64,000 nt of DNA from Chryseobacterium oleae (GTDB taxonomy: Bacteria > Bacteroidota > Bacteroidia > Flavobacteriales > Weeksellaceae), in contig NZ_FOVD01000002.1 in assembly GCF_900115055.1 (NCBI RefSeq), positions 62,001 to 126,000 of the forward strand. The letters run 5' to 3'. The notes beneath the pieces were generated by a model that saw only the letters and a list, made by a program, of their open reading frames with translations, was not told the origin of the DNA and did not search any database. Shown one piece after another: positions 43,328 to 52,618 of this stretch; the stretch's first letter is position 1; every line of letters starts with the position of its first letter. Made by a program: the position numbers and the translations under genes.

Positions 43328-44350
43328 TTATTTTCTCTGAGACTCAATAAATTCTACCATCTGATCTGTCAGTTGATCCAAATAGGCTTTATCCGTGGTT
43401 CCGAAACCATGAGTACCGTCTTTCACAATGATCAGGCTGTTCTGAACATTTTGCTGATTGAGTTTTCTGTGCAGCTTTTTGGACTGTTGCATCGGAACTA
43501 CCTTGTCTTTATTTCCCTGCATAATCAAAGTAGGGACGCCGCCTGAAATATAGGTCAGCGGAGAAATCGTCTTGAAGTAGTCAATTGTTTTTCTTTTTTC
43601 CTTTTTAATGTCATATCCGGACAGTCCTCTAACAAGGTTCGTTCTGAGGTCGACAATTTTTTGAGCCGCCAATCCGAAAAAGAATACCGGCACTTTTCCC
43701 AGTCGTGTATGCAAAAGTTTGTTGAGGTCTGAAGGTCCGTAATGATCCACCACATAATTGACCTTTGCAGAATAGGAAGAAAGTTCCGGACTACCCGGAA
43801 ATTCGGTATCTGGAGTATAAGCCGCAAGCATGGAAAGATGAGCTCCGGATGAAGCTCCGAAAAATCCGATATTATCAGGATCGAAGTGATAGGCAGCAGC
43901 ATTTTTTCGCACCCATCTCACCACATCTTTGGTATCCTGTAAAGGAAGAGGAAAGTGAATGCTGTCATTCAGAAGGGTATAATCGATGCTGATGACTGCA
44001 TATTTTTTATCAAGAAGCTTTGAAATGAAGGTTTCTATATAACTTCCGTCTCTTACCGTTTTATCACCTTTTACCCACGCACCTCCGTGCACATAGATGA
44101 CCACAGGTGTTTTTTCAGCTGAAACATTTTTCGGGCTGTAAACATCCAGTGAAAGAGGGGCTCCCTTTTCATTGGTTTTATACACTACATTTTCTTTGAT
44201 TTCTGACAAAGTGGAGAGAAGAGTACTTTTCCCGGTTTTGGGTTCAAGTTGGTTTTGTGAATAGCCTAAATTAAATAAGCTTAAAGAGAAAACAAAAAAC
44301 AGGTTTGTGAAAAACCTGTAGATTGATATGTTGTTCGTTAATGATTTCAT
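43328..44350 (-). CDS. Exported alpha/beta hydrolase (BD-FAE/HSL-like)
   Basis: A 340-residue esterase-like enzyme with a signal-like N-terminus ending GYSQ (about residue 32). The oxyanion motif HGGAW is at 88-92, the nucleophile Ser167 in GASSG, and Asp282 and His314 complete the triad. Arylformamidase- and hormone-sensitive-lipase-like enzymes share this pattern; the substrate is unknown. It is 23 bases downstream of the DUF3037 gene and might be in the same transcript. Confidence 0.88.
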   Translation of the reverse strand: MKSLTNNISIYRFFTNLFFVFSLSLFNLGYSQNQLEPKTGKSTLLSTLSEIKENVVYKTNEKGAPLSLDVYSPKNVSAEKTPVVIYVHGGAWVKGDKTVRDGSYIETFISKLLDKKYAVISIDYTLLNDSIHFPLPLQDTKDVVRWVRKNAAAYHFDPDNIGFFGASSGAHLSMLAAYTPDTEFPGSPELSSYSAKVNYVVDHYGPSDLNKLLHTRLGKVPVFFFGLAAQKIVDLRTNLVRGLSGYDIKKEKRKTIDYFKTISPLTYISGGVPTLIMQGNKDKVVPMQQSKKLHRKLNQQNVQNSLIIVKDGTHGFGTTDKAYLDQLTDQMVEFIESQRK

Positions 44351-44373
44351 AGGATACTTTTTGTAGTGGCGTG

Positions 44374-44757
44374 TTATTTTACTAACTCCTCAAAAAGTTT
44401 ACCAAAAGTCTTTTCCAGGTCTTTAGATTTTCCCGGATGAGGTCTTGAAGTCTGAACGACAGAGCTTCTTACAGCCGTCAGCCAGCGGAATCGCTCAGGA
44501 ATATCCATCAGGGCAATCGGGCCTCCTTCTTTGTCACCGTTTGCAATTTTCTGGAAGCTTTCCAGATTCTGAATGATGTCGTCGTAATCAATTTTATTAT
44601 GCATGAGCTTAAATTTATCCGGACACAGATGAAATTCTACGCGGATAAACTTCTCCTTTTTGGAGAACATCACGAGTCCAATGTTGAAAAATTCCTCTCT
44701 TTCAACCTTCGGCACCAGACGGATGACGGCGTATTCGTATATTTTATCCTCTTGCAT
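44374..44757 (-). CDS. DUF3037 protein, partner of HipA-like kinase
   Basis: A 127-residue protein of the DUF3037 family (EYAVIRLVPKVEREEFFNIGLVMFS is the family signature). The function is unknown. It overlaps the end of the HipA-like kinase gene by 14 bases, so the two are translated together. Such HipA-like/DUF3037 pairs recur in several bacterial groups, which points to a joint task; no DNA-binding HipB-type antitoxin is present. Confidence 0.87.
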   Translation of the reverse strand: MQEDKIYEYAVIRLVPKVEREEFFNIGLVMFSKKEKFIRVEFHLCPDKFKLMHNKIDYDDIIQNLESFQKIANGDKEGGPIALMDIPERFRWLTAVRSSVVQTSRPHPGKSKDLEKTFGKLFEELVK

Positions 44758-45517
44758 TTTTCGCTTCGTTTAAAAAGATTTGAGAATTTTCTAACCTGGT
44801 TTTCATGAACTGGAAATAGATCTCACGGATCTCCTCCGGTGTTTCATCTGCGTCATTCCATTGGAGCCAGTCTTCAGGAATTAAATTGACAATATCCCTG
44901 AATAACGTATCATTCAATACTTCGTGGGCGAATTGATCGGCTTCATCCAGCCTGTTAGCTTTCGGAAGTAATACATGATCTTTCACATATTTGAAAGGTG
45001 TTTTGGCTGCGGCATCAAAATTCTGCCACGAATGATGGAAATAAAACGATGCTCCATTGTCAATGACCCAAAGCTCTTTATGCCACATCAGAAGATTCGT
45101 GTTCCTGAAAGTACGGTCGATATTGGTGATGAATGCATCCAGCCAAACGATTTTTGAAGCCAGAAGCGGATCCACTTTTACGCCCGGATCATACGTGATA
45201 GAGCCTGAAAGGTAGTGAAGTCCAAGATTCAGACCTTCTGAAAATTTCAGCAGTTCCTGAATTTCCTCATCGGCTTCCGTTCTTCCAAAGTCAACATCAA
45301 GGTTTACAAATACCAGCTCAGGAATCTGTAGTCCTAAAGCTTCCGTGATCTTACCGCCCAAAAGTTCGGAGATCAGCATTTTTACTCCGTGGCCGGCGCC
45401 GCGAAATTTCAGTACATATTTAAAATCATCATCAGCTTCTGCCAAAGCAGGAAGAGATCCGCCTTCCCTCAGGGGCAGGATGTAACGCATGACGGTTACC
45501 GTTCTTAAATCCAGCAT
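44744..45517 (-). CDS. HipA-family serine/threonine kinase-like protein
   Basis: A 257-residue short HipA-like kinase. Lys37 (KYVLKFRGAG) probably contacts ATP, Asp127 to Asn139 (LDAFITNIDRTFRN) carry the catalytic-loop residues, and Asp153 (VIDNG) is the metal ligand, so the protein looks active. It lacks the N-terminal domain of full HipA toxins. Known HipA phosphorylates GltX, but targets of this shorter group are not known. It overlaps the DUF3037 gene. Confidence 0.85.
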   Translation of the reverse strand: MLDLRTVTVMRYILPLREGGSLPALAEADDDFKYVLKFRGAGHGVKMLISELLGGKITEALGLQIPELVFVNLDVDFGRTEADEEIQELLKFSEGLNLGLHYLSGSITYDPGVKVDPLLASKIVWLDAFITNIDRTFRNTNLLMWHKELWVIDNGASFYFHHSWQNFDAAAKTPFKYVKDHVLLPKANRLDEADQFAHEVLNDTLFRDIVNLIPEDWLQWNDADETPEEIREIYFQFMKTRLENSQIFLNEAKNARG

Positions 45518-45661
45518 ACTGCAAAATTAAGGTTATTTTTTGATAAGTTGTGATCTGTACGAATGAGAACGAAAATAAGATGAAAACAAAAGCGCTAAGG
45601 ATTTTTTCATTAATTTAGAGTGGTGCGAAATACCACAAAGACCAATAAAAGTTTTAATCTT

Positions 45662-46504
45662 ATGAAATTGATAAAAGAAATTAATATAAAGCTTGGAAAC
45701 CCCGAAACCAGAGATTTTCTGGCAGATGCATTTTATCCTGAAACAGATGAAAAATTGCCGTTGGTGATTTTTGTTCATGGCTACAAAGGCTATAAAGATT
45801 GGGGTGCATGGAATCTGATGGCGGAGAAGTTTGCTGAAGCCGGTCTTTTCTTTGTGAAATTCAATGCTTCCCATAATGGAACTACGGTTGAGGATCCCCA
45901 CAATTTTGCTGATCTGGAGGCGTTCGGGAATAATAATTATTCAAAAGAACTTTCAGATTTGGGTGTGGTGATTGATCATTTTGTAAAATATCCTAATGTG
46001 GATGATCAGAGGATTGTTCTGATCGGTCACAGCAGAGGAGGAGGGATTTCCATCATCAAGACTTTTGAAGATGAAAGAATCAACGGGCTGATCACACTGG
46101 CCAGTGTAGATACTCTGGAACGTTTTCCTAGAAATGAAGCACTTGAAAACTGGAAAAAAGACGGCGTATACTATGTTCTGAACGGCCGCACAAAACAGGA
46201 AATGCCGCATTACTATCAGTTTTACGAAGATTTTGAAAATAACGTACACCGTTTCGATGTGGAAAGAGCGACAGAAATGGCTAAAGCGTACGTACTGATC
46301 GTTCATGGAACGAATGATGAAAGCGTAAGCGTAAAGAATGCAGAACATCTTCATATCCTGAATCCCAATTCAGAATTATTCTTAGTTGAAAATGCAGATC
46401 ATACCTTCGGATCAAAGGAACCGTGGACTGAAAAAGAGCTTCCGGAAAACTTAAAAATTGTGACTGAAAAGTGCATTGATTTTATTAATAAGAATATGAA
46501 ATAA
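45662..46504 (+). CDS. Cytosolic alpha/beta hydrolase
   Basis: A 280-residue enzyme of the dienelactone-hydrolase-like alpha/beta fold without signal peptide. Nucleophile Ser124 in GHSRGG, with an acid in VHGTNDESV and a histidine in ENADHTFG. The oxyanion region is FVHGYKGYKDWG. The start at MKLIKEINIK is preferred to an earlier non-ATG start. Divergent from the HipA-like gene; substrate unknown. Confidence 0.88.
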   Translation: MKLIKEINIKLGNPETRDFLADAFYPETDEKLPLVIFVHGYKGYKDWGAWNLMAEKFAEAGLFFVKFNASHNGTTVEDPHNFADLEAFGNNNYSKELSDLGVVIDHFVKYPNVDDQRIVLIGHSRGGGISIIKTFEDERINGLITLASVDTLERFPRNEALENWKKDGVYYVLNGRTKQEMPHYYQFYEDFENNVHRFDVERATEMAKAYVLIVHGTNDESVSVKNAEHLHILNPNSELFLVENADHTFGSKEPWTEKELPENLKIVTEKCIDFINKNMK

Positions 46505-46568
46505 GGTTAATAGTGGAATAAAATTTGAATACTGACGTTCTAATTATTAACCACCATATTAAATTATT

Positions 46569-47081
46569 ATGAAAAAATTGATCGTAAGCGCCTGTGCGTT
46601 TTCATTATTCGCCGTGATCTCATGTAAAAAACAAGCCAAAACAGATGTACCCGCCGCCGGCGATTCTGTAACGACCATCATGCCGAAAGATTCTGCAACG
46701 GCACCTAAAACAGACTCAGCAACTTCTACACCTGCTGTAACGGCTTCCGCAGATAATATCATTACTAAAAATACGGGTAAATATCCTCATGATATTAAGC
46801 TGTTTGAAGATAAAAGTTTTTCAGACCGGGTTAAAAAACTTACCGGAGCACAATATGATGAGATGCTTAAGAATTTTAACGTAGAATCTCCGATTGTATC
46901 TGATAACGGAATCTATAAAGTAACAGGCTGTAAGCAGCATGACTGCCCGGGATATTCAACGTCTATCTTTTATGATGCCAAGACTGATAATCTGAATGTG
47001 TCTATTGATAAAAACGGGAAAGTAACGGATTTTGCTGAGAAAGGGAAAATTACGGTTACTGATGCGTTGAAATCTAAATAA
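46569..47081 (+). CDS. Small lipoprotein of unknown function
   Basis: A 170-residue lipoprotein with lipid site Cys19 (FAVISCKK). A Thr/Ala/Pro/Ser-rich linker (about 24-65) is followed by a domain of about 100 residues with VTGCKQHDCPGYSTSIFYDAKTDNLNVSI, where two cysteines could form a disulfide. This tail resembles inhibitor-like or YbjP-like lipoprotein domains, but I cannot name it. Probably in the outer membrane. Confidence 0.82.
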   Translation: MKKLIVSACAFSLFAVISCKKQAKTDVPAAGDSVTTIMPKDSATAPKTDSATSTPAVTASADNIITKNTGKYPHDIKLFEDKSFSDRVKKLTGAQYDEMLKNFNVESPIVSDNGIYKVTGCKQHDCPGYSTSIFYDAKTDNLNVSIDKNGKVTDFAEKGKITVTDALKSK

Positions 47082-47106
47082 ATCCTAGACTGTAAAAACC
47101 TATCTG

Positions 47107-47139
47107 TCATTGCGAACCTTTAGGTGAAGCAATCTAAGG
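47107..47139. repeat. CATTGCGA...GAAGCAATC palindromic module (variant)
   Basis: CATTGCGA and GAAGCAATC flank a variable centre. This is a form of the well-known palindromic repeat found between genes in many bacteria. A related copy is at 60125-60164. It lies in the convergent gap 47082-47512. Confidence 0.6.
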
Positions 47140-47245
47140 GATTTGTTTTTAAGATTGTCCAACATGAAATTAACCACTGATGACACAGATTTTCACAGAT
47201 GTTTGCGTTTTATGAATCCGTGAGATTTCAGTGAATTGACAGTAT

Positions 47246-47325
47246 AAAATTTTATTGGAGATAAAATCATTGCGCCTTAAAGCATTCGAATTTGTTTAAA
47301 AACTTGCGTCTTTGCGAATTCCAAC
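47246..47325 (-). repeat. R2 element, partial copy 3
   Basis: The left half of R2 on the minus strand: GTTGGAA end, CGCAAAGACGCAAG word, the TTCGAATGCTTTAAGGCGCAA join and the ATTTTATC palindrome. The right half is missing. It is in the 431-base convergent gap before the flavin-reductase gene, which also holds a CACAGATTTTCACAGATG piece (47180-47200) but no gene. Confidence 0.75.
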
Positions 47326-47469
47326 ATTTTAAAAATATTAAGCGATTTTTTTTGACGCAAAGTTTTAAAATTAGAACCTCTTATTTAGAGGAGCAAAGAG
47401 GAAATCAACAAGTTGATTCGATGAAGCGAAGTTTGCGAGCGTTTAAATTTTACAGCTAAGAAAATAAAT

Positions 47470-47502
47470 AAAAAACCAGCCTGATTGCAGGCTGGTTTTG
47501 TT
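47470..47502. terminator. Intrinsic terminator after flavin-reductase-like gene
   Basis: AAAACCAGCCTG / CAGGCTGGTTTT stem with A/T tracts on both sides. Confidence 0.9.
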
Positions 47503-47512
47503 TTGTATAAGC

Positions 47513-48337
47513 TTATGCTATTGTTAAAAGCGTCCAGGCTTCTTCAATTTTACTTTCCAACAGTAATTTCTGAGCGTCTGTATGAACATTTTCATCCGCA
47601 TGGAATTCTCCTGCAGGAAGTATTTCTACGTTGGCAAGCATTCCCAAGTCGTTTCCTGTAAATATTTTACTGTATTTAATGGAATCCGGCAGCAAATCAA
47701 ACCCGATTCCTTTTGTGACTAAAGGTTTTGGAACCTCAAAAATGCTGTTCTCGTTGCTTCTGGAATAATAGTTTCCTCCTAAACGGGCCACCATATCCAG
47801 TTTTTGCTGATCTAAATTCCCTGTTTCATTCAGATATTCTTCCCGGATATGAATTTTCTGCACCTCACAAATCACCAGATTTCCGGCACCTCCCTGATCT
47901 CCCAGAGATTTCACTTCTAAAACTTTACATTCAAAGTTAACAGGGCATTCTTCAATCAGTTTAGGCTGTACCAGATCTGCCTCTTTCATGGTCAGTCCGG
48001 ATTTGATGAATTCATTAATTCCGGTTTCATATTCTGTAGAGGCTAAAGAAATCTGCTGTACGATTGGGAAATTTACGGTCCCAATGACAACTTCAGGGAC
48101 TTTCAGAACATTTTCAAGCGTATGTTTTGTTGTATTGTCGCGTACTCTCCTTGATGGTGAAAAAATCAATATCGGAGGAACTGTACTGAACATATTAAAA
48201 AAACTGAATGGTGATAAATTGATCGTTCCGTTTTTATCTACTGTAGAAGCCAAAGCAATCGGACGCGGAGACACCGCGGTCTGCATGATGGTCTGAAGCT
48301 GTACGGGGGATAATTCGGATGGGATAACTGTTTTCAT
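47513..48337 (-). CDS. Flavin-reductase-domain protein
   Basis: A 274-residue FMN-binding split-barrel protein. SPRPIALASTVDKNGTINLSPFSFFN and the IFSPSRRVRDNTTKHT loop are typical of the flavin reductase (RutF/DIM6-like) family. It might deliver reduced flavin or act on its own. It is the last gene of the tyrosine-degradation block, after an R3 palindrome; a functional link is inferred only from position. Confidence 0.85.
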   Translation of the reverse strand: MKTVIPSELSPVQLQTIMQTAVSPRPIALASTVDKNGTINLSPFSFFNMFSTVPPILIFSPSRRVRDNTTKHTLENVLKVPEVVIGTVNFPIVQQISLASTEYETGINEFIKSGLTMKEADLVQPKLIEECPVNFECKVLEVKSLGDQGGAGNLVICEVQKIHIREEYLNETGNLDQQKLDMVARLGGNYYSRSNENSIFEVPKPLVTKGIGFDLLPDSIKYSKIFTGNDLGMLANVEILPAGEFHADENVHTDAQKLLLESKIEEAWTLLTIA

Positions 48338-48371
48338 TGTTTTGTTTAACACTTAATTAATTTTTGTCTTA

Positions 48372-48404
48372 AAACCTCATAGGTTTTCGAAACCTATGAG
48401 GTTT
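48372..48404. repeat. R3 palindrome, copy 3 (perfect, compensated)
   Basis: AAACCTCATAGGTTT - TCG - AAACCTATGAGGTTT with exact 15-base arms. Compared with the copy at 43240, both partners of one stem pair have changed (T/A to C/G). Confidence 0.85.
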
Positions 48405-48471
48405 AATATTCTATTCGTTTTATTAAGTTTAATTTCTAACTAACTTAATTAAAACTAAAGTGTTTAAAAGA

Positions 48472-49719
48472 TTAAACCGTTGGAATAATTTTCCCTGAAA
48501 CATCACCAAAACCTACTCTCACACCGTCTTTTTCAGCCCAGGCTTTCATCGTAACGGTATCGTTATCTTCGATGAATTTTCTTTCCTGGCCGTCTTTTAA
48601 CTGTAAAGGATTTTGTCCTCTCCATGTTAGTTCCAGCATGGATCCGAAAGATTTTGGATCACTTCCTGAGATGGTTCCGCTGGCGTAAAGATCTCCAACT
48701 TCTACATTACATCCGTTGATTGTATGATGAGCCAGTTGCTGAGTCATATTCCAGTACATGAATTTATAATTACTTTCTGAAATCAGGTTTTCTTCCCCAT
48801 TTTCAGGTTGTAAATAGACTTCTAGATTGATGTCGTAATTTTTATCGCCTTCAAATTTTAAATAGTCTAAGACTTCAGGTTCCTGCTTTGGAGATGCTGT
48901 TCTGAATGGTTCCAGTGCTTCAAGGGTAACCACCCATGGAGAAATAGAGGATCCGAAGTTTTTACCAAGGAAAGGTCCCAGTGGAACATATTCCCAGGCC
49001 TGAATATCTCTTGCTGACCAGTCGTTGAATACCACCATTCCGAAGATAGCTTCTTCAGCTTCTTTTGTGGAAATACTTTCGCCCATTTCTGAGTTTCTGT
49101 TCAGGATAAAGGCCATTTCCAGTTCAAAATCCAGCTGCTTGCTTGGTCCGAAAAGTGGTTTTTCTGCATCTGCAGGTTTCGTCTGACCTTTAGGACGGTT
49201 GATTTCTGTTCCTGAAACTACGATAGAAGAAGCTCTTCCGTGATAGCCTACAGGAAGGTGTTTCCAGTTGGGAAGCAATGCGTTTTCCGGATCACGGAAC
49301 ATTTTTCCAACGTTAGTGGCGTGCTCGATGCTGCTGTAGAAATCCGTGTAATTCGGGATGTGTACCGGCATCATCATTTTTACCTGATCCAGGTCATAGA
49401 ATGCATCTGCAATTGTTTTTTCGTCTTTTGACAATGTTGAACCTTCCTGCAGAAGTTCCTGGATTCTCACACGTACCGCATTGGTAATCGGTTTTCCCAG
49501 CTCGATAAACTCGTTGATGGTATAGGCTTCAAAAATATTGTCGTCTAATCCCTGAATACCTTCAAAATATCCAAGATCGTAAAGGGTCGCAAGATCTACT
49601 ACCTGATCTCCGATCCTTGTACAGCATCCGATATATTCTTTATTAAAAACTGCTACTCCGAAAGGAATATTATGTATAGAAAAGTCTGAATCCGAAGAAT
49701 ACTCTACAAATGATTTCAT
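48472..49719 (-). CDS. fahA: Fumarylacetoacetase
   Basis: A 415-residue enzyme of the last step of tyrosine degradation, splitting fumarylacetoacetate into fumarate and acetoacetate. The N-terminal SH3-like part starts with FSIHNIPFGVAVF. The catalytic domain has DFELEMAFIL, VVFNDWSARDIQAWEYVPLGPFLGKNFG and DLYASGTISG. Length matches the family. It is in the same-strand block as hppD and hmgA. Confidence 0.96.
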   Translation of the reverse strand: MKSFVEYSSDSDFSIHNIPFGVAVFNKEYIGCCTRIGDQVVDLATLYDLGYFEGIQGLDDNIFEAYTINEFIELGKPITNAVRVRIQELLQEGSTLSKDEKTIADAFYDLDQVKMMMPVHIPNYTDFYSSIEHATNVGKMFRDPENALLPNWKHLPVGYHGRASSIVVSGTEINRPKGQTKPADAEKPLFGPSKQLDFELEMAFILNRNSEMGESISTKEAEEAIFGMVVFNDWSARDIQAWEYVPLGPFLGKNFGSSISPWVVTLEALEPFRTASPKQEPEVLDYLKFEGDKNYDINLEVYLQPENGEENLISESNYKFMYWNMTQQLAHHTINGCNVEVGDLYASGTISGSDPKSFGSMLELTWRGQNPLQLKDGQERKFIEDNDTVTMKAWAEKDGVRVGFGDVSGKIIPTV

Positions 49720-49787
49720 AATTTTTTTTGGAATTAAATTAAGGTGTAAGATAACAAATCCCTCATGATTTGCTGTCTGAAAAGAAT

Positions 49788-50246
49788 TTATTTCTTTTTG
49801 GAATAAGAGGCTTCATCGATCCATCTGTCTTTTGTATTGACATCAATAAGATACAGAATGTCTTTCTGCTTGGTGAGCAGTAAAGTTTTGGTCACAGGAA
49901 GCGGCACTTTTTTATTCTCAAGCTTGTCTGCGCGCAGGGAAACAATGTTTTTTCTTCTGACAATATCACCCGTAAAAACGTTTGAACTGCTTTCGCCGGT
50001 AGCTTTGTCATCGAAAACTTCTACGTAGGTCGCTTCATTTCCTTTGATAATGATAAAATCTCTTTCCGTGTGGTCTTCCGCATCTTTAATGAAGACAAAC
50101 TTCTTGTTGTCGATATTGACACTTTCAAGATTTTGATTAATGCCCTTTCTTTCTTCCAGTCGGTTAAGGATTTCATTCAGGGTTCCATATTGAGCTTTAA
50201 GCCCTAATGCTCCGAAAAATAAAATCCCAATAAAAATTTTTTTCAT
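49788..50246 (-). CDS. Small secreted protein of unknown function
   Basis: A 152-residue protein with signal peptide MKKIFIGILFFGALGLKAQ. No family recognised; a beta-rich, Lys/Asp-rich sequence with no cysteine. It is between hppD and fahA on the same strand, with 68 bases to each side, and is separated from hppD by a terminator-like hairpin. Confidence 0.78.
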   Translation of the reverse strand: MKKIFIGILFFGALGLKAQYGTLNEILNRLEERKGINQNLESVNIDNKKFVFIKDAEDHTERDFIIIKGNEATYVEVFDDKATGESSSNVFTGDIVRRKNIVSLRADKLENKKVPLPVTKTLLLTKQKDILYLIDVNTKDRWIDEASYSKKK

Positions 50247-50261
50247 ACGTTGTGTTTTTAT

Positions 50262-50302
50262 AAAAAAGTTTTGTCAAGACTTTTCATCCTGACAAAACTT
50301 AT
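50262..50302 (-). terminator. Intrinsic terminator after hppD
   Basis: AAGTTTTGTCA / TGACAAAACTT stem with a T-run on the minus strand. It suggests that hppD is read separately from the following genes. Confidence 0.8.
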
Positions 50303-50317
50303 TATTCTATTGTAAAA

Positions 50318-51448
50318 TTAAAGATTTCCTCTTCTGTCCTGCTCTCTTTCAAGTGCTTCGAACAATGCCTTGAAGTTTCCGGCACCAAAACTCTGTGCAC
50401 CGTGTCTTTCAATGATTTCGAAGAACAGGGTAGGACGGTCTTCTACAGGCTTTGTAAAGATCTGAAGCAGATATCCTTCTTCATCATGATCAATAAGGAT
50501 GCCTAAGTCTTGTAATTTTTTAAGATCTTCGTCAATATGACCCACTCTTTCAGGAACCATATCATAATAAGCTTCCGGCGGAGCAGATAAGAACTCTACA
50601 CCACGCTTCTTCAATTCAGTGACAGTGTGGATGATATCTCTTGTAGCTACTGCGATATGCTGTACACCTTCTCCTTCGTAGAAATCAAGGTATTCTTCTA
50701 CCTGAGATTTCTTTTTACCTTCTGCAGGCTCGTTGATCGGGAATTTTGCAAATCCGTTTCCATTAGACATTACTTTAGACATCAATGCAGAATATTCTGT
50801 GTTGATCTGTTTGTCGTCAAAAGAAAGGATGTTCACAAAGCCCATTACTTTTTCGTACCATTCTACGGTAGGGATCATTCTGTTCCAGTCTACGTTTCCT
50901 ACACAATGGTCTACGTATAATAAACCTGCTTCTTCAGGATTGTATGCACTTTCCCATTTTTCGTAGCCAGGCATGAAAGCGCCTTTGTAATTTTTTCTTT
51001 CGATGAACATGTGGATGGTTTCTCCGTACGTATAAATTCCGGACATTCTTACCTCACCCTGATCATCTGTTAAAGTTACCGGCTCTAAATAAGGTTTTCC
51101 ACCTCTTTTAGTAGTTTCCTCGAAAGCCTGGTAAGCGTCATCTACCCAAAGTGCCAAAATTTTCACTCCATCACCGTGTTTTTTTACGTGTTCGCTGATA
51201 GGTGAATCGGATTTAAGCCCTGTTGTTAATACCAATCTTATTTTCCCCTGTTGAAGAACATAAGAAGCACGGTCTCTTACTCCTGTTTCAGGACCCGCGT
51301 ATGCTACAGACTGAAAACCGAATGCGGTTTTGTAATAATGGGCAGCCTGTTTAGCATTTCCTACATAAAACTCAATGTAATCTGTACCGTTGATCGGTAA
51401 AAAATTCTCAGCTTGAGCAATTTTTTCGGCAAATGTAAGTGTTGACAT
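50318..51448 (-). CDS. hppD: 4-Hydroxyphenylpyruvate dioxygenase
   Basis: A 376-residue non-heme iron dioxygenase making homogentisate. Iron ligands by family position are His181 (VDHCVGN), His264 (GVQHIAV) and Glu344 (FFEIIERHG). Two vicinal-oxygen-chelate domains are visible. It provides the substrate of hmgA encoded at 53921. Confidence 0.97.
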   Translation of the reverse strand: MSTLTFAEKIAQAENFLPINGTDYIEFYVGNAKQAAHYYKTAFGFQSVAYAGPETGVRDRASYVLQQGKIRLVLTTGLKSDSPISEHVKKHGDGVKILALWVDDAYQAFEETTKRGGKPYLEPVTLTDDQGEVRMSGIYTYGETIHMFIERKNYKGAFMPGYEKWESAYNPEEAGLLYVDHCVGNVDWNRMIPTVEWYEKVMGFVNILSFDDKQINTEYSALMSKVMSNGNGFAKFPINEPAEGKKKSQVEEYLDFYEGEGVQHIAVATRDIIHTVTELKKRGVEFLSAPPEAYYDMVPERVGHIDEDLKKLQDLGILIDHDEEGYLLQIFTKPVEDRPTLFFEIIERHGAQSFGAGNFKALFEALEREQDRRGNL

Positions 51449-51656
51449 ATTTCTATTTTTACTTTTATTTTAATGGTATGCAAATTACAAAAATCTTATA
51501 AATAGCGAAAACATTCAAGTGGATTCCTTGAAGATACTTAACATAAAATTAAAGAAGTGTTCATTTAAGTATATTTAAGTTTATTTATAATGAAAAGGGA
51601 TGTCTACATTTGTTATTACAAAGAACAAGTGAAAAAGAAAAATATTTTCGAAACAG

Positions 51657-51683
51657 GAAAGCCGTAGAACATCTACGGCTTTC
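51657..51683. terminator. Intrinsic terminator
   Basis: GAAAGCCGTAGA-ACA-TCTACGGCTTTC hairpin right after the stop of the gene at 51685. The T-run is better on the plus strand, so efficiency on the minus strand is uncertain. Confidence 0.7.
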
Positions 51684-51684
51684 T

Positions 51685-52479
51685 TTATTTTTCCATATCG
51701 ACTATTCTGTTCAGTCTCCCTGCATCGGGATTATAATTGTCCCAGATCTTCCATACATTGTCTATCTTACGGATAAAATAGATCTGTGTATTGAGCTGGT
51801 TGACAAAGTGTTCCTCGCCAGTTTCACCGACTTTAAACAGCAGATTCCAGAATTCCTGGGTTTCTAAGATTTTTTTATCAGGTTCATCCGTAACGAGATG
51901 AATATCAAAAACTTCATAGTTGGAACGGTTGTTTTTGGTTACCAGCTGGAAATCTTTTTCGCACAATTCCCTGCTGAACTGTGAGGTTCTTTCCAGAAAT
52001 GGTGAACCGTCAAAGACCAGTTCTTTAAAAATATCCGTTTTGTGTTCCGGAAAATGTTTGTAAAATTCAAATGCGGTAGCGCAATAATCGTAGACCATTT
52101 TCGTCAGAAATTCAAGGCCGTCTCCTAATTCCTTTTCAGTGTTTTTTACTTTTACAGATTGTATGTAGTCGTTTAAATCTTTGTAACCGAGGAAAATACA
52201 GATCTTATCCAGTGTTTTCAGGAACCGGAGGTCATTATGGGTTTTATCCTGATAATCATTTTCGAAAAAACGCTGCAGAGTCACATGCGATATCGTATTT
52301 CCAATTTCAAATTTTTTCCCGCCTTGCAGTTCTTCAGAGTCAGATAATTCATCTTTTATAATTTCGGAAAGAATAATATAGTGGCTTCTTTTCCATTCAC
52401 TCACATTCCCCAAAACAGAATTCCTTACTTTCGAATGTTTTTCAACTTCTTCCCGTATCGAATTATATATCGTTTTCAA
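51685..52479 (-). CDS. Putative regulator-like protein with NTF2-like tail
   Basis: A 264-residue protein, not named in any family I know. Residues about 55-110 (ISHVTLQRFF, then FLKTLDKICIFLGYKDLNDYI) resemble the small helical domain common in Bacteroidetes regulators. The C-terminal part (about 125-260) has the look of an NTF2/SnoaL fold ending NQLNTQIYFIRKIDNVWKIWDN. It is between the CoA-transferase and hppD, so it could be a pathway regulator; that is inference. Confidence 0.6.
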   Translation of the reverse strand: MKTIYNSIREEVEKHSKVRNSVLGNVSEWKRSHYIILSEIIKDELSDSEELQGGKKFEIGNTISHVTLQRFFENDYQDKTHNDLRFLKTLDKICIFLGYKDLNDYIQSVKVKNTEKELGDGLEFLTKMVYDYCATAFEFYKHFPEHKTDIFKELVFDGSPFLERTSQFSRELCEKDFQLVTKNNRSNYEVFDIHLVTDEPDKKILETQEFWNLLFKVGETGEEHFVNQLNTQIYFIRKIDNVWKIWDNYNPDAGRLNRIVDMEK

Positions 52480-52618
52480 TTTCCCTTGGTTTTAAATGAG
52501 TTTATCAAAAACACTGCCAAAATGTTAAAGGTTTTTTAAGATTTGTTTTGTTTTTGTCAATAATATCTACGTTTTCCCCACAAAGATGATGCATGGGAAA
52601 AACGCAGTATTTCTATTT

